From Ignavibacteriota bacterium (GTDB lineage: Bacteria > Bacteroidota > Ignavibacteria > Ignavibacteriales > Melioribacteraceae), in contig JADJWT010000001.1 of assembly GCA_016716225.1 (NCBI GenBank), positions 1,116,001 through 1,180,000 of the forward strand: a DNA stretch of 64,000 nucleotides, written 5' to 3'. This document shows positions 7,489 to 17,031 of this stretch, one piece after another. Position numbers and translations under genes: made by a program. Position 1 is the stretch's first letter. Each line of letters begins with the position of its first letter. The notes below the pieces were generated by a model. It made no database searches. It saw only the letters and a list, made by a program, of their open reading frames with translations, and was not told the origin of the DNA.

Positions 7489-9366
7489 ATGAAAGAATTT
7501 GATATTGTTGTTGTCGGTGGGGGTCATGCTGGAATTGAAGCCGCAGTAGCTCCAGCTAAAATGGGAAACTCAGTTGCTTTGATTACAATGGAAAAAAATG
7601 CGTTGGGAAGAATGTCGTGTAATCCTGCAATCGGCGGAAGCGCAAAAGGTCATCTTGTGCACGAAATCGATGCTCTTGGCGGTGTAATGGGAATTATTGC
7701 CGATAGATCCGGAATTCAATTCAGAACTTTAAATAAATCGAAAGGTCCGGCAATTTGGGCTGGACGTTGTCAATCAGACAGAAAACTGTATTCCGAAGAA
7801 GCGGTAAAGATTGTTGATTCAGTGGGGAATTTGGAAATTATTGAGGATTCCGTTGTTGAGGTTTTAGTTGAAAGCAAAAAAGTGGTTGGCGTTAAAACTC
7901 TAAAGGGAATTGAAATAAAATGTAAAGCTGTTATTGTTTCAGCTGGAACTTTTTTAAATGGTAAAATGCATACCGGTTTTAACGCAACAATTGGCGGAAG
8001 ATACGGAGAAAAATCATCAACAGGATTAACAGAAAATTTAAATTCTTTAGGGTTCAAATCAGATAGGTTAAAAACCGGAACACCACCGAGAATTTTAGCA
8101 AGTTCAATTAATTTTGGAATTCTTGAAGAACAACCTGGAGACGAAAAACCCGAACCATTTTCTATGAGAACAGATAGAAGAAATTTTCCCATGCTTCCGC
8201 AAGTTAGTTGCCATATTACATATACAGATGAAAAAGTTCATAAAATTTTAGAAAAAGGATTTGATAGGTCACCACTTTTTACCGGACTAATAAGTGGAGT
8301 TGGACCAAGATATTGTCCATCTATTGAAGATAAAATTGTGCGTTTTGCAGACAAACCACGACATCAATTATTTATTGAGCCGGAAGGATTAAACGATCCG
8401 CTTGTTTACTTGAACGGTTTTTCGTCATCTCTTCCAGCAGAAATTCAGTTAGAGGCGTTACATTCAATTGTGGGATTGGAAAATGCCGAAATGGTTAGAC
8501 CGGCTTATGCGGTTGAATATGATTATTTTCCACCGTATCAAGTTGATTTAACGCTTGAGACAAAATTAATTGAGGGATTATATTTTGCCGGACAAATAAA
8601 CGGAACCTCCGGATATGAAGAAGCGGCCGCACAAGGATTAATTGCCGGAATTAATGCAGCCTTAAAAATCCAAAAAAGGCAAGAACTAATTCTAAAAAGA
8701 AGCGAATCCTATATTGGAGTTTTAATTGATGATTTGGTTGGAAAGTCAACAAATGAACCATATCGAATGTTTACATCAAGAGCTGAACACAGATTGCTGT
8801 TACGTCAAGATAATTCGGATAGAAGACTTTTAAGATATGGTAACAAAATTGGTTTGGTTGAAGACGTATTTCTTAAGGAATTGGAGAGAAAAGAAATCTT
8901 AATTTCTAAAACAATTGAAATGGCAACAGAAATTAAATTTACACCGGGTTCCGCAAATGAACTTTTAAAAGACAAAAATTCTACACTATTGGAAAACGGA
9001 GAAACATTAAACAAACTTGTTAAACGACCAGAATTAAATTTAAAAGAATTACTTTTACTTGTTGATGCTGAAAAATTTCCATTTGTTAATGCGTTGTTGG
9101 AAAATGAAGATACATTAACACAAATTGAGATAGAATTAAAGTATGAAGGATATATTCAGAGACAACATGACTTAATTTCGAAAATGGAAAAGTTGGAGAA
9201 TTTAAAAATTCCACACGAATTCGATTACTTAAAACTTAAAACAATTTCAACCGAAGGAAAAGAAAAATTACACAAAATAAAACCAAGGTCTTTGGGGCAG
9301 GCATCAAGAATTTCGGGAGTCTCACCTTCAGATATTTCTGTTTTATTAGTATATTTAAAAAGCTAA
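7489..9366 (+). CDS. mnmG: tRNA uridine-5-carboxymethylaminomethyl modification enzyme MnmG (GidA)
   Basis: This FAD- and NADH-dependent partner of MnmE makes cmnm5U34 in tRNA. The Rossmann FAD motif is GGGHAGIEAA (about 9-18). It is followed by the family signatures MSCNPAIGGSAKGHLVHEIDALGG and RPAYAVEYDYFPPYQ, then the FAGQINGTSGYEEAAAQGLIAG block. The C-terminal helical domain is complete, and 625 residues is the normal length. It heads an apparent operon mnmG-rsmG-murQ, with 15 bp to rsmG and a 4-bp overlap after that. Its position beside DnaA boxes and parS is typical of bacterial origin regions. Confidence 0.97.
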   Translation: MKEFDIVVVGGGHAGIEAAVAPAKMGNSVALITMEKNALGRMSCNPAIGGSAKGHLVHEIDALGGVMGIIADRSGIQFRTLNKSKGPAIWAGRCQSDRKLYSEEAVKIVDSVGNLEIIEDSVVEVLVESKKVVGVKTLKGIEIKCKAVIVSAGTFLNGKMHTGFNATIGGRYGEKSSTGLTENLNSLGFKSDRLKTGTPPRILASSINFGILEEQPGDEKPEPFSMRTDRRNFPMLPQVSCHITYTDEKVHKILEKGFDRSPLFTGLISGVGPRYCPSIEDKIVRFADKPRHQLFIEPEGLNDPLVYLNGFSSSLPAEIQLEALHSIVGLENAEMVRPAYAVEYDYFPPYQVDLTLETKLIEGLYFAGQINGTSGYEEAAAQGLIAGINAALKIQKRQELILKRSESYIGVLIDDLVGKSTNEPYRMFTSRAEHRLLLRQDNSDRRLLRYGNKIGLVEDVFLKELERKEILISKTIEMATEIKFTPGSANELLKDKNSTLLENGETLNKLVKRPELNLKELLLLVDAEKFPFVNALLENEDTLTQIEIELKYEGYIQRQHDLISKMEKLENLKIPHEFDYLKLKTISTEGKEKLHKIKPRSLGQASRISGVSPSDISVLLVYLKS

Positions 9367-9381
9367 AATTTTAGGTGTTGC

Positions 9382-10062
9382 TTGAAAACAAGAAAGGATT
9401 ACACAAAAGAACTAAAAACTCTTTTTTTGGAAAACCAGCTTACCGTAAGCGATTATCAAATTGAAAGACTTGCTCACTTTGCAGAGCTGGTGGTTAAGAA
9501 AAACCAAGAGTTAAATTTGGTTTCTAGAAAAGATGAAGAAAATATAATCGAAAATCATATTTTTATTTCATGGTTTGTAACAGAATATCTTCCGGAAAAT
9601 GTTAGTAATTTTTTAGATATTGGAACCGGCGGCGGATTTCCGGGAATTCCACTTGCGATTGCAAAGCCAATGTTAAAGGGAGTTTTAGCTGATTCGACGG
9701 GAAAAAAAATAGACGCAGTAAAGGAATTTATTAATAAATTAAAACTTAGTAATGTTATTGCAGAAAACGCGCGTGTTGAAGAAGAGGAATTTAAAAAGCA
9801 GTATAATAATAAATTCGATTTAATAATTAGCAGAGGAACGGTTCCGCTAATTATTTTATTCAGATACTCTATTCCATTAATAAAAGAAAAAGCATACATT
9901 TTTGCAATTAAAGGTGGAGATATTGAAGAAGAATTTAACACGGCAATTCTTAAATATAAACCACATGTAAAAAAATCAACAATTTTTGAACTTGCATACA
10001 AACCCACAAATTTGCGAAATATAAAAGGTAAAAAGCTTGTTTTGCTGGAAATTACAAAATGA
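9382..10062 (+). CDS. rsmG: 16S rRNA (guanine(527)-N7)-methyltransferase RsmG (GidB)
   Basis: It methylates G527 of 16S rRNA using SAM. The SAM-binding motif is FLDIGTGGGFPGIPLAI (about 77-93), and KKIDAVKEFINKL and LIISRGTVPL follow. Many RsmG proteins have SRA where this one has SRG. The start is TTG at 9382 with AGGTG about six bases upstream; no in-frame ATG gives a complete N-terminus. Length 226 is usual. It sits between mnmG and murQ, with its stop overlapping the murQ start. Confidence 0.93.
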   Translation: MKTRKDYTKELKTLFLENQLTVSDYQIERLAHFAELVVKKNQELNLVSRKDEENIIENHIFISWFVTEYLPENVSNFLDIGTGGGFPGIPLAIAKPMLKGVLADSTGKKIDAVKEFINKLKLSNVIAENARVEEEEFKKQYNNKFDLIISRGTVPLIILFRYSIPLIKEKAYIFAIKGGDIEEEFNTAILKYKPHVKKSTIFELAYKPTNLRNIKGKKLVLLEITK

Positions 10063-10988
10063 GTTTAGACAATTCCAAACTTTTCCACGAAATAAGCAAT
10101 TTAGCAACCGAGCAACGCAATCCAAAATCAACAAACATTGATTTTTTATCAACCCATGAAATTTTAAAAATAATAAACGATGAAGATAAATTAGTGCCGC
10201 AAGCCGTGGAAAAAGAACTTCCATTTATTGAAAAAGCTGTTGATAAAATTGTTGAGTCATTAAAAAACGGTGGCAGACTTTTGTATTTTGGTGCGGGAAC
10301 AAGCGGAAGATTGGGCGTTGTTGATGCTTCAGAATGTCCGCCAACCTTCGGAACCGATCCGGAATTAATTAAAGGATTTATTGCCGGTGGAAAGGAAGCA
10401 ATGTTTGTGGCGCAAGAAGGCGCGGAAGATTTAGAAGAAAACGGAGCAAAAGATATTTTATTAGCACAAGCCACAAAAAAAGACATCGTATGCGGAATTG
10501 CGGCAAGCAGGCGAACGCCGTATGTAATCGGCGCTGTAAAAAAAGCAAAAGAATTGGGAGCAACTACGCTTTATATTACTTGTACACCAAGAGAAACTTT
10601 TAATATTGAAGAAGTTGACATTGCAATTTGTCCGTATGTTGGTCCCGAAGTTGTTATGGGATCTACAAGAATGAAAAGTGGAACGGCTCAAAAATTAGTT
10701 TTAAATATGCTAACCACAACTTCAATGATTAGGCTTGGAAAAACATACGAAAATATGATGATTGATTTGCAAATGACAAATAAGAAGTTGATTGAGCGGG
10801 CAAAACGAATAGTTATGACAATTACCGGTTTGGATTATGAAGAATCAACAAAATATTTGGAATCATCTAATTACCATGTTAAATCTGCATTGGTTATGAT
10901 TTTGGCAAACGTAAGTTTTGAAGAAGCAAAATCAAGATTAGAAAAAGCGGATGGTTTTGTAAGAAAAGCAATAAGTTTAAATAAATAA
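10059..10988 (+). CDS. murQ: N-acetylmuramic acid 6-phosphate etherase MurQ
   Basis: It cleaves the lactyl ether of MurNAc-6-phosphate to give GlcNAc-6-phosphate and D-lactate in cell-wall recycling. The N-terminus LATEQRNPKS is the family signature, followed by the SIS domain with FGAGTSGRLGVVDASECPPTFG (about 77-98) and VGPEVVMGSTRMKSGTAQK. Length 309 is normal. Its ATG overlaps the rsmG stop by four bases, so translation is likely coupled. No MurNAc kinase (amgK, anmK) or murP transporter lies nearby, so the source of its substrate is not evident from context. Confidence 0.95.
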   Translation: MSLDNSKLFHEISNLATEQRNPKSTNIDFLSTHEILKIINDEDKLVPQAVEKELPFIEKAVDKIVESLKNGGRLLYFGAGTSGRLGVVDASECPPTFGTDPELIKGFIAGGKEAMFVAQEGAEDLEENGAKDILLAQATKKDIVCGIAASRRTPYVIGAVKKAKELGATTLYITCTPRETFNIEEVDIAICPYVGPEVVMGSTRMKSGTAQKLVLNMLTTTSMIRLGKTYENMMIDLQMTNKKLIERAKRIVMTITGLDYEESTKYLESSNYHVKSALVMILANVSFEEAKSRLEKADGFVRKAISLNK

Positions 10989-11022
10989 AACCTTAAAGCT
11001 CACAATTTATAAAACATCAAAA

Positions 11023-12438
11023 TCATTTAAGTAAAACCATACTTTTTGTGATAGAAAAATCTACAGAAAATAATTTATAAAAATAAATTCCGCTGGATAA
11101 ACTACTTGCATCAAAAACAGTTTCATAGTTTCTTGGATTTAAATTTTGTTTTACCAATGTTGAAATTTCTTTTCCCAAGGCATCATAAATCTTTAATTGT
11201 AGTAAACGAAAATTTTCGTTCACTACGGAATTAAGAGGCATTTCATATTTAATTTTGGTAACCGGATTAAACGGATTTGGGTAATTTTGGTAAAGTACAA
11301 ATTTTTCCGGATTTGTCGGATTTTGATTTGATCCAATATTAACTGGATCTTCATCCGTCCAATTCATTTTTAGTTTAATAAATTTTGATAAACTATCTGC
11401 CATTTCTTGATGGTGCCGAACGCGCGGATGTTTCTGCCAATTTTCATCAAAAGGAAAAAAGAACGTTTCCAAATTTATATCATTTTCCGATCGAAGATTT
11501 TCTACAGCTTGCTGAATATATCCAGGCCAAGGAGAACCGATTTTTGTAGCATCCATACTTCCTAAAGCGCAAATTATTAAAGATGTTGGATGCGCAGTTC
11601 TAATTTGTTTAATAAAATTTTCATACGCGTGAACAATTTGAGAAGAATCTGGAACCGGACTTAAATTCTTAATTAACCAGCTATCATTTTGAAATAAATT
11701 AATAATCACAACATCGGGAATATATTTTTCAAAATCCCATCGACTGTTTGGGTCATCGGGATTTAATCGGTAAAAATAATCCGGAATAATTAAATCAAAC
11801 CAACTAATTATTATTCCAATTCCACTTTTTGCCGTACACATATAATCTGCATTTAATATTCTTGAAGTAATTGCGCCATATGCTGTAAAATTATTTTCGT
11901 CTTTCATTTTATCATCGTCGGCATAGTCGGCAGCTTCGTTTCCCATTCCACAAGTTATTGAGTTTCCGTAAAATGCAATTTTTCGTTTTGGTCTTTCGGT
12001 GGGCGGAAAAATATTTTTATTATCTAAAATTTGAATTCCCAAAAATTTTGTTGGACCGGTTGATGCTTCGGTTCTTCGGAAAATTAATAAACTGTGAACC
12101 GTATCTTTTAAAGTTGCGGAAACCAAATAACTTTTTTGTCCGGGTTCACAATCTATAATTAACGGAGCATCATAATTTTCATCAACGAAAACATTATAAA
12201 AAGATTCGCCAGTTTGATCATCCAAAACAATCATTAAATATTTTCCATCAAACTTTGTGCGGATATAAGTTCCGGGCCAAAAAATAATTGGTTTTGTGGA
12301 ATCGGAAAAATCAATTCTTCCGGTATATTGAAAATTTGGATTATCTGCAGAAATTGTATTTAATGCAAAAGAATCACATCGTAAGAAAACAACAAGTGTT
12401 AACAAGTATAAAGCAATTGCAAGTTTTTTAGGAATCAT
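11023..12438 (-). CDS. Secreted CE2-like SGNH carbohydrate esterase with T9SS sorting domain
   Basis: It is predicted to remove acetyl groups from polysaccharide outside the cell. After a signal peptide, residues about 35-145 form a jelly-roll domain (FQYTGRIDFSD, FWPGTYIRTKFDGKYL) like that of CE2 esterases. The SGNH hydrolase has IAFYGNSITCGMG with nucleophile Ser160, INLFQND, and a late His-rich HPRVRHH block. The end (about 380-471) is a type IX sorting domain: FVLYQNYPNPFNPVTKIKYEMP ... SGIYFYKLFS ... KSMVLLK. Residues VVNENFRLL in its linker are encoded by a 28-bp palindromic repeat (11199-11226). The gene is convergent with murQ. Confidence 0.82.
   Translation of the reverse strand: MIPKKLAIALYLLTLVVFLRCDSFALNTISADNPNFQYTGRIDFSDSTKPIIFWPGTYIRTKFDGKYLMIVLDDQTGESFYNVFVDENYDAPLIIDCEPGQKSYLVSATLKDTVHSLLIFRRTEASTGPTKFLGIQILDNKNIFPPTERPKRKIAFYGNSITCGMGNEAADYADDDKMKDENNFTAYGAITSRILNADYMCTAKSGIGIIISWFDLIIPDYFYRLNPDDPNSRWDFEKYIPDVVIINLFQNDSWLIKNLSPVPDSSQIVHAYENFIKQIRTAHPTSLIICALGSMDATKIGSPWPGYIQQAVENLRSENDINLETFFFPFDENWQKHPRVRHHQEMADSLSKFIKLKMNWTDEDPVNIGSNQNPTNPEKFVLYQNYPNPFNPVTKIKYEMPLNSVVNENFRLLQLKIYDALGKEISTLVKQNLNPRNYETVFDASSLSSGIYFYKLFSVDFSITKSMVLLK
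11199..11226. repeat. 28-bp palindromic repeat inside the coding sequence
   Basis: Arms GTAGTAAACGAAAA and TTTTCGTTCACTAC are complementary at 13 of 14 positions. It belongs to the same family as the intergenic copy at 15871-15898. It lies in frame in the T9SS tail of the CE2-like esterase. Confidence 0.75.
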
Positions 12439-12607
12439 AATTCACCATTAAAATTTTAATGTTTTCAAATTAAACTTTATGAAAGAATCTTAAATACAAA
12501 AATATTTACTCAATCTTAAGTATGATTTTTTTATAAACATTTTTATTTTTAATACATCTAAAGGTTAAAAATAATTAACCATTTTTCTAACTTATTTTGA
12601 ATACATC

Positions 12608-15600
12608 ATGAATAAAAAAACATCAACAATTATAATTTTATTAATTTTTTCAATAACATTTTTTGCACAAGAAAGTGAAAAAAGCAAAGACACAAACAAA
12701 GTAAATTTTGACGGATTAAAGTGGAGAAGTATAGGTCCCGCTTTTGCTTCCGGAAGAATTGCGGATATTAAAGTTAATCCTAAAAATAAAAACGAATATT
12801 ATGTTGCAGTAGCAAGCGGAAATATTTGGAAAACGTCAAATTGGGGAACAACCTTTGAACCAATTTTTGATAAATACGGAGCATATTCTATCGGATGTTT
12901 GACAATCGATCCGGAAAACCCAAATGTAGTTTGGGCTGGAACCGGCGAGAACAATCACCAACGTGCGCTTGGTTATGGTGATGGAATTTATAAAACTATT
13001 GATGGTGGAAAATCTTGGAAAAATATGGGATTGAAAGATTCGCGTCAAATTGGACAAATTGCAATTGATCCGAGAAACACAAATATAGTTTTTGTTGCGG
13101 CGGAAGGTTCTGTTTGGGGACCTGGCGGAGAAAGAGGTTTATACAAAACTTCAGATGGCGGAAAATCTTGGAAAAAAGTTTTGGAAATCAGCAAACACAC
13201 CGGAGTTAACAATGTTATTATGGATTTGAAAAATCCCGAAACAATGTATGCAACATCGGAACAGCGAAGAAGACACACATTTACAAAAATAGGCGGTGGT
13301 CCAGAATCAGCGGTTTATAAATCTGTTGACGCCGGTGATACTTGGGAAAAAATTATGGAAGGTTTGCCCAAAGTAGATATCGGCGGAATGGGAATTGATA
13401 TTTCTCCGGCAAATCCGGAATATATTTATTTAAGTATTGAAGCCGCAGAAGATAAAGGCGGATTTTTTAGATCAACAAATCGCGGAGCAACTTGGGAAAA
13501 AATGAGTGATCAATTTTCATCGGGGCAATATTTTAATGAAATTTATTGCGATCCGATAAATCCCGAAAAAGTTTATTTAATGGATGTTTATTCAAAAGTT
13601 ACTGTTGACGGCGGAAAAACATGGACGAATATTGGAATAGAAAATAGACATGTTGACGATCATGCGATGTGGATTGATCCAAATGATAATTCACATTTTA
13701 TGATTGGCGGAGACGGCGGAATTTACGAATCTTTTGATAATGGAAAAACTTTTGACTTCAAAGAAAATTTACCAATCACACAATTTTACAGAGTAAACGT
13801 TGATAGTGATTATCCGTTTTATAATGTTTTTGGTGGAACGCAAGATAATAATAGTATGGGCGGACCATCAAGAACAATTAGTAGTGATGGAATTATTAAT
13901 GACGATTGGTTTGTTACAAACGGCGGCGATGGATTTTGGACAGCCGTTGATCCAAATGATCCAAACACGGTTTACGCAGAAGCCCAATATGGAAACATGG
14001 TTCGTTATAATAAAATTACGAAAGAAGCTGTTGATATTAGACCCGAACCTGGAAAGGATGAATTAACTTATAAATGGAATTGGGATACGCCGCTATTTAT
14101 AAGTCCGCACAAATCAATAAGAATTTACTGTGCAGCAAATAAAGTTTTTAAAAGTGAAGACAGAGGAAATAGTTGGGAAACAATTAGTGAAGATTTAACA
14201 ACCCAAACCGATAGAAATTCTTGGCAAGTTATGGATAAATTTTGGAGCGTTGATGCTGTTGCAAAAGATAAATCAACATCGCTTTGGGGAACAATAATTT
14301 CTCTTAGCGAATCACCAATTAAAGAAAATTTACTTTACACCGGAACTGATGACGGATTAATTCAAATTACGGAAGATGCAAAAACTTGGCGAAAATCTTC
14401 TCAAGTTTCGGGAGTTCCGGAATTTACATACGTGAGCGATATTCTTCCATCAAAATTTGATGAGAACATTGTCTTTGCATCATTTAATAATACGAAGCGG
14501 GATGATTTTAAACCATACATTTATAAAAGTTTGGATAAAGGAAAAACTTGGAAATCAATAAGCAGTAATCTTCCTCAGAACGGAGCCGTTCAAACAATTG
14601 AGCAAGATTTTGAAAATCCGGAGTTGTTATTTGTCGGAACTGAATTTGGATTCTTTTTCACAAACGACGGAGGAAAAAGTTGGAATCAATTAAAAGGAGA
14701 TTTACCGACAATTTCCGTCAAGGATATTGCAATTCAAAAAAGAGAAAATGATTTGGTTATCGCAACATTCGGCAGAGGATTTTACATTCTTGATAATTAT
14801 TCCGTTTTGAGAAATGTTAATGAAAACACACTTAAAAATGAAGCAAAATTGTTTCCGGTAAAAGATGCTTTGTGGTTTATAGAAGGAAGCGGAAGATACG
14901 GACAAGGAACCACATATTTCAAAGCCAAAAATCCCGAGTTTGGCGCAACTTTTACTTATTACTTAAAAGAGGTTCCAAAAACTTTAAAAGAATTTCGTAA
15001 GGAAAAAGAGAAAGAATTATTTAAAGACGGAAAGAAAATCCCTCAGCCTACAAATGACGAACTGCTGATTGAGAAAAATGAAATATCACCATATTTAATT
15101 TTTACAATTTTTGATGAAAACAATAATGTAATTAGAAAAATTTCTAAATCTGCAAAAAAAGGAATCAACAGAGAAGTTTGGGATTTGAGATATGAAAGTC
15201 CAAATCCATTAACGGAAAAAGATAAATTTGATCCAACCGCAAAACCAAGAAGCAGTACTTTGGTTCTGCCGGGAAATTATAAAGTTGCACTTTCAATTGT
15301 TTCAAGAGAAGGTGAAAAAATTCTTTCCGAGCCGATGGAATTTAAAGTTGTGCCAATTGATAAAAACCCGATTTCTACAGATAAAGAAGAATTGGTTTCG
15401 TTTCAGAAAAAAGTAAACGAACTTTCTAGAACAATTACGGGAACAGAAAACTTTCTGAAAGAAATGATTTCCAAGGTTGATAAAATGAAACAAGCAATTT
15501 CATTAACACCGGGAACCTCTTTTGAATTACTGAAAGAAGCTGATAAAATTAAAAATGAGTTAAATGATATTTCTCTAAAATTTAGTCGTCAAACTAATTT

Positions 15601-15862
15601 CCCAAGTACTGAAGAAAATCCGCCGTCTCCAGTTACAATAAATGAAAGACTTGATGTTTTAAGATATACTCATTATAGATCAACAGAGCCAATTACTAAA
15701 AAAGAAAAAGTTGCATACGATGTTTTAACTGAAGAATTTCCGCATGTTTATGAAAAAATAAAAAATATTTCCGAGGTTGATATTTTTAATTTGGGAAGGA
15801 AATTGGAAAGTCTTGGTGCTCCAACAATTCCGGGAAAATTACCTCTTTTGAATTTGAAATAA
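12608..15862 (+). CDS. Large secreted BNR/Asp-box beta-propeller protein (VPS10/sortilin-like family)
   Basis: The 1084-residue exported protein has an N-terminal signal peptide ending near FAQE. It carries repeated Asp-box units such as YKTIDGGKSWKNM, YKTSDGGKSWKKV, YKSVDAGDTWEKI and YKSLDKGKTWKSI, spread over about residues 35-740, consistent with one or two large beta-propellers. The C-terminal 300 residues are partly helical (KKVNELSRTITGTENFLKEMISKVDKMKQA) and lack a T9SS signature. Database annotations often call such proteins glycosyl hydrolase or VPS10-like, but no catalytic residues can be pointed to, so function is unknown. A palindromic repeat follows eight bases after the stop. 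Confidence 0.8.
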   Translation: MNKKTSTIIILLIFSITFFAQESEKSKDTNKVNFDGLKWRSIGPAFASGRIADIKVNPKNKNEYYVAVASGNIWKTSNWGTTFEPIFDKYGAYSIGCLTIDPENPNVVWAGTGENNHQRALGYGDGIYKTIDGGKSWKNMGLKDSRQIGQIAIDPRNTNIVFVAAEGSVWGPGGERGLYKTSDGGKSWKKVLEISKHTGVNNVIMDLKNPETMYATSEQRRRHTFTKIGGGPESAVYKSVDAGDTWEKIMEGLPKVDIGGMGIDISPANPEYIYLSIEAAEDKGGFFRSTNRGATWEKMSDQFSSGQYFNEIYCDPINPEKVYLMDVYSKVTVDGGKTWTNIGIENRHVDDHAMWIDPNDNSHFMIGGDGGIYESFDNGKTFDFKENLPITQFYRVNVDSDYPFYNVFGGTQDNNSMGGPSRTISSDGIINDDWFVTNGGDGFWTAVDPNDPNTVYAEAQYGNMVRYNKITKEAVDIRPEPGKDELTYKWNWDTPLFISPHKSIRIYCAANKVFKSEDRGNSWETISEDLTTQTDRNSWQVMDKFWSVDAVAKDKSTSLWGTIISLSESPIKENLLYTGTDDGLIQITEDAKTWRKSSQVSGVPEFTYVSDILPSKFDENIVFASFNNTKRDDFKPYIYKSLDKGKTWKSISSNLPQNGAVQTIEQDFENPELLFVGTEFGFFFTNDGGKSWNQLKGDLPTISVKDIAIQKRENDLVIATFGRGFYILDNYSVLRNVNENTLKNEAKLFPVKDALWFIEGSGRYGQGTTYFKAKNPEFGATFTYYLKEVPKTLKEFRKEKEKELFKDGKKIPQPTNDELLIEKNEISPYLIFTIFDENNNVIRKISKSAKKGINREVWDLRYESPNPLTEKDKFDPTAKPRSSTLVLPGNYKVALSIVSREGEKILSEPMEFKVVPIDKNPISTDKEELVSFQKKVNELSRTITGTENFLKEMISKVDKMKQAISLTPGTSFELLKEADKIKNELNDISLKFSRQTNFPSTEENPPSPVTINERLDVLRYTHYRSTEPITKKEKVAYDVLTEEFPHVYEKIKNISEVDIFNLGRKLESLGAPTIPGKLPLLNLK

Positions 15863-15870
15863 AATATAAA

Positions 15871-15898
15871 GTAGGGAACGAAAAATTTCGTTCCCTAC
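15871..15898. repeat. 28-bp perfect-arm palindromic repeat (type copy)
   Basis: Arms GTAGGGAACGAAA and TTTCGTTCCCTAC (13 bp each) flank AA. It starts eight bases after the stop of the propeller gene and ends three bases before the end of the convergent small gene. It may serve as a shared terminator. Confidence 0.8.
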
Positions 15899-15901
15899 AA
15901 A

Positions 15902-16057
15902 CTATTTTTTACTTTCTCCGGTTCTTTTTTTTATGGCTTCGCGCAGAACGTATTCAATCTGAGCATTAAGACTTCTAATTTCATCTTTTGCCCAAATATT
16001 TAAATCATTCCAAAGTTTTGGATCAATTCTTAATATTACTGCTTTTTTTTGTGCCAT
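15902..16057 (-). CDS. Small Arc/ribbon-helix-helix DNA-binding protein (51 aa)
   Basis: The short reading frame translates as MAQKKAVILRIDPKLWNDLN followed by IWAKDEIRSLNAQIEYVLRE and a lysine-rich tail. This is the Arc-type ribbon-helix-helix pattern: a beta strand with alternating residues (AVILRID), then two helices, with Asn at the turn (SLNAQIE). Such proteins dimerise and bind operator DNA through the strand. It lies 64 bp downstream of the SPFH gene on the same strand, so co-transcription is likely. Paired GTGATAT repeats upstream of that gene are a candidate target. No Shine-Dalgarno sequence is evident. Confidence 0.82.
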   Translation of the reverse strand: MAQKKAVILRIDPKLWNDLNIWAKDEIRSLNAQIEYVLREAIKKRTGESKK

Positions 16058-16121
16058 TATAAAATTCGATCAACTTTTTTGTGAATATCTTATTTTTCAG
16101 TGTTATCAGTGTTCTATTATT

Positions 16122-17009
16122 TTAGTACAAAGATCCGGTATTAATTACGGGCTGAGTTGCTCTATCCGAACACAAAACCACCATTAAATTGCTCACCATA
16201 TTGGCTTTTCTTTCTTCATCCAAATCTATAACATTTTGTTTTTTCAATCTTTCCAAAGCCATTTCAACCATACTTACCGCGCCCTCAACAATTTTTTGTC
16301 GTGCCGCAATAATTGCCTCTGCTTGTTGTCTTTGTAACATTGCTTGAGCAATTTCCGGAGAATATGCCAAATGATTAATTCTTGCTTCCAAAACAGTAAC
16401 GCCGGCGGCACTTACCCTTTCATGGATTTCTTTTTGCAGATGTTCTGATACAATATCGATTGAAGAACGCAAACTAAGTTCATTACCTTCGGAATTATCA
16501 TAAGGATATGATGTTGCCAAATGTCTTATTGCAGATTCAGATTGAACGTGTACGTAATTTAAATAATCATCAACTTCAAAAACAGCTTCAGCCGTATCGT
16601 CAACTTTCCAAACTACGACAGCAGAAATTTCAATAGGATTTCCTTTTTGATCATTCACTTTTAATTTTTCGCTGTCAAAATTTCTTACACGCAAAGAAAT
16701 TTTCTTTTTGGTATAAAACGGATTTGCCCAGCGGAAACCAACAGTTTTTTCGGTTCCGACATATTTACCAAAGAGAATTAAAACAATAGCTTCGTTTGGT
16801 TCAACAGTAAAAAATCCAAAGTAAAGCAAAAAGGAAAGTAGAAAAAGAATAATTCCTAAAGCTAAAACAAATCCGCCGCCATCGGTATGCCAGCGAGATA
16901 ACATAATAATTCCATAAATAAAAAGTACAATTGAAATAAGCGAAAGGATAATATTTGAGAATAAAATCGTCCAGCCGCTCATTTCAGATTTTGTAATTTC
17001 CTTGCTCAT
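16122..17009 (-). CDS. SPFH/band 7 domain membrane protein
   Basis: The 295-residue protein has two membrane segments near the N-terminus (about 13-35 and 43-67) followed by a stomatin/prohibitin-like SPFH domain. Recognisable parts are EAIVLILFGKYVGTEKTVGFRWANPF, EISAVVVWKVDD and HERVSAAGVTVLEARINHLAYSPEIAQAMLQRQQAEA, with a helical coiled-coil tail. SPFH proteins organise membrane microdomains or regulate proteases; the exact partner cannot be told here. The start has a strong GGAGG ribosome site. A ribbon-helix-helix gene follows downstream, a pairing that suggests a small regulated unit. Confidence 0.88.
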   Translation of the reverse strand: MSKEITKSEMSGWTILFSNIILSLISIVLFIYGIIMLSRWHTDGGGFVLALGIILFLLSFLLYFGFFTVEPNEAIVLILFGKYVGTEKTVGFRWANPFYTKKKISLRVRNFDSEKLKVNDQKGNPIEISAVVVWKVDDTAEAVFEVDDYLNYVHVQSESAIRHLATSYPYDNSEGNELSLRSSIDIVSEHLQKEIHERVSAAGVTVLEARINHLAYSPEIAQAMLQRQQAEAIIAARQKIVEGAVSMVEMALERLKKQNVIDLDEERKANMVSNLMVVLCSDRATQPVINTGSLY

Positions 17010-17031
17010 TTTTCCTCCAAAGAAAAATAAA

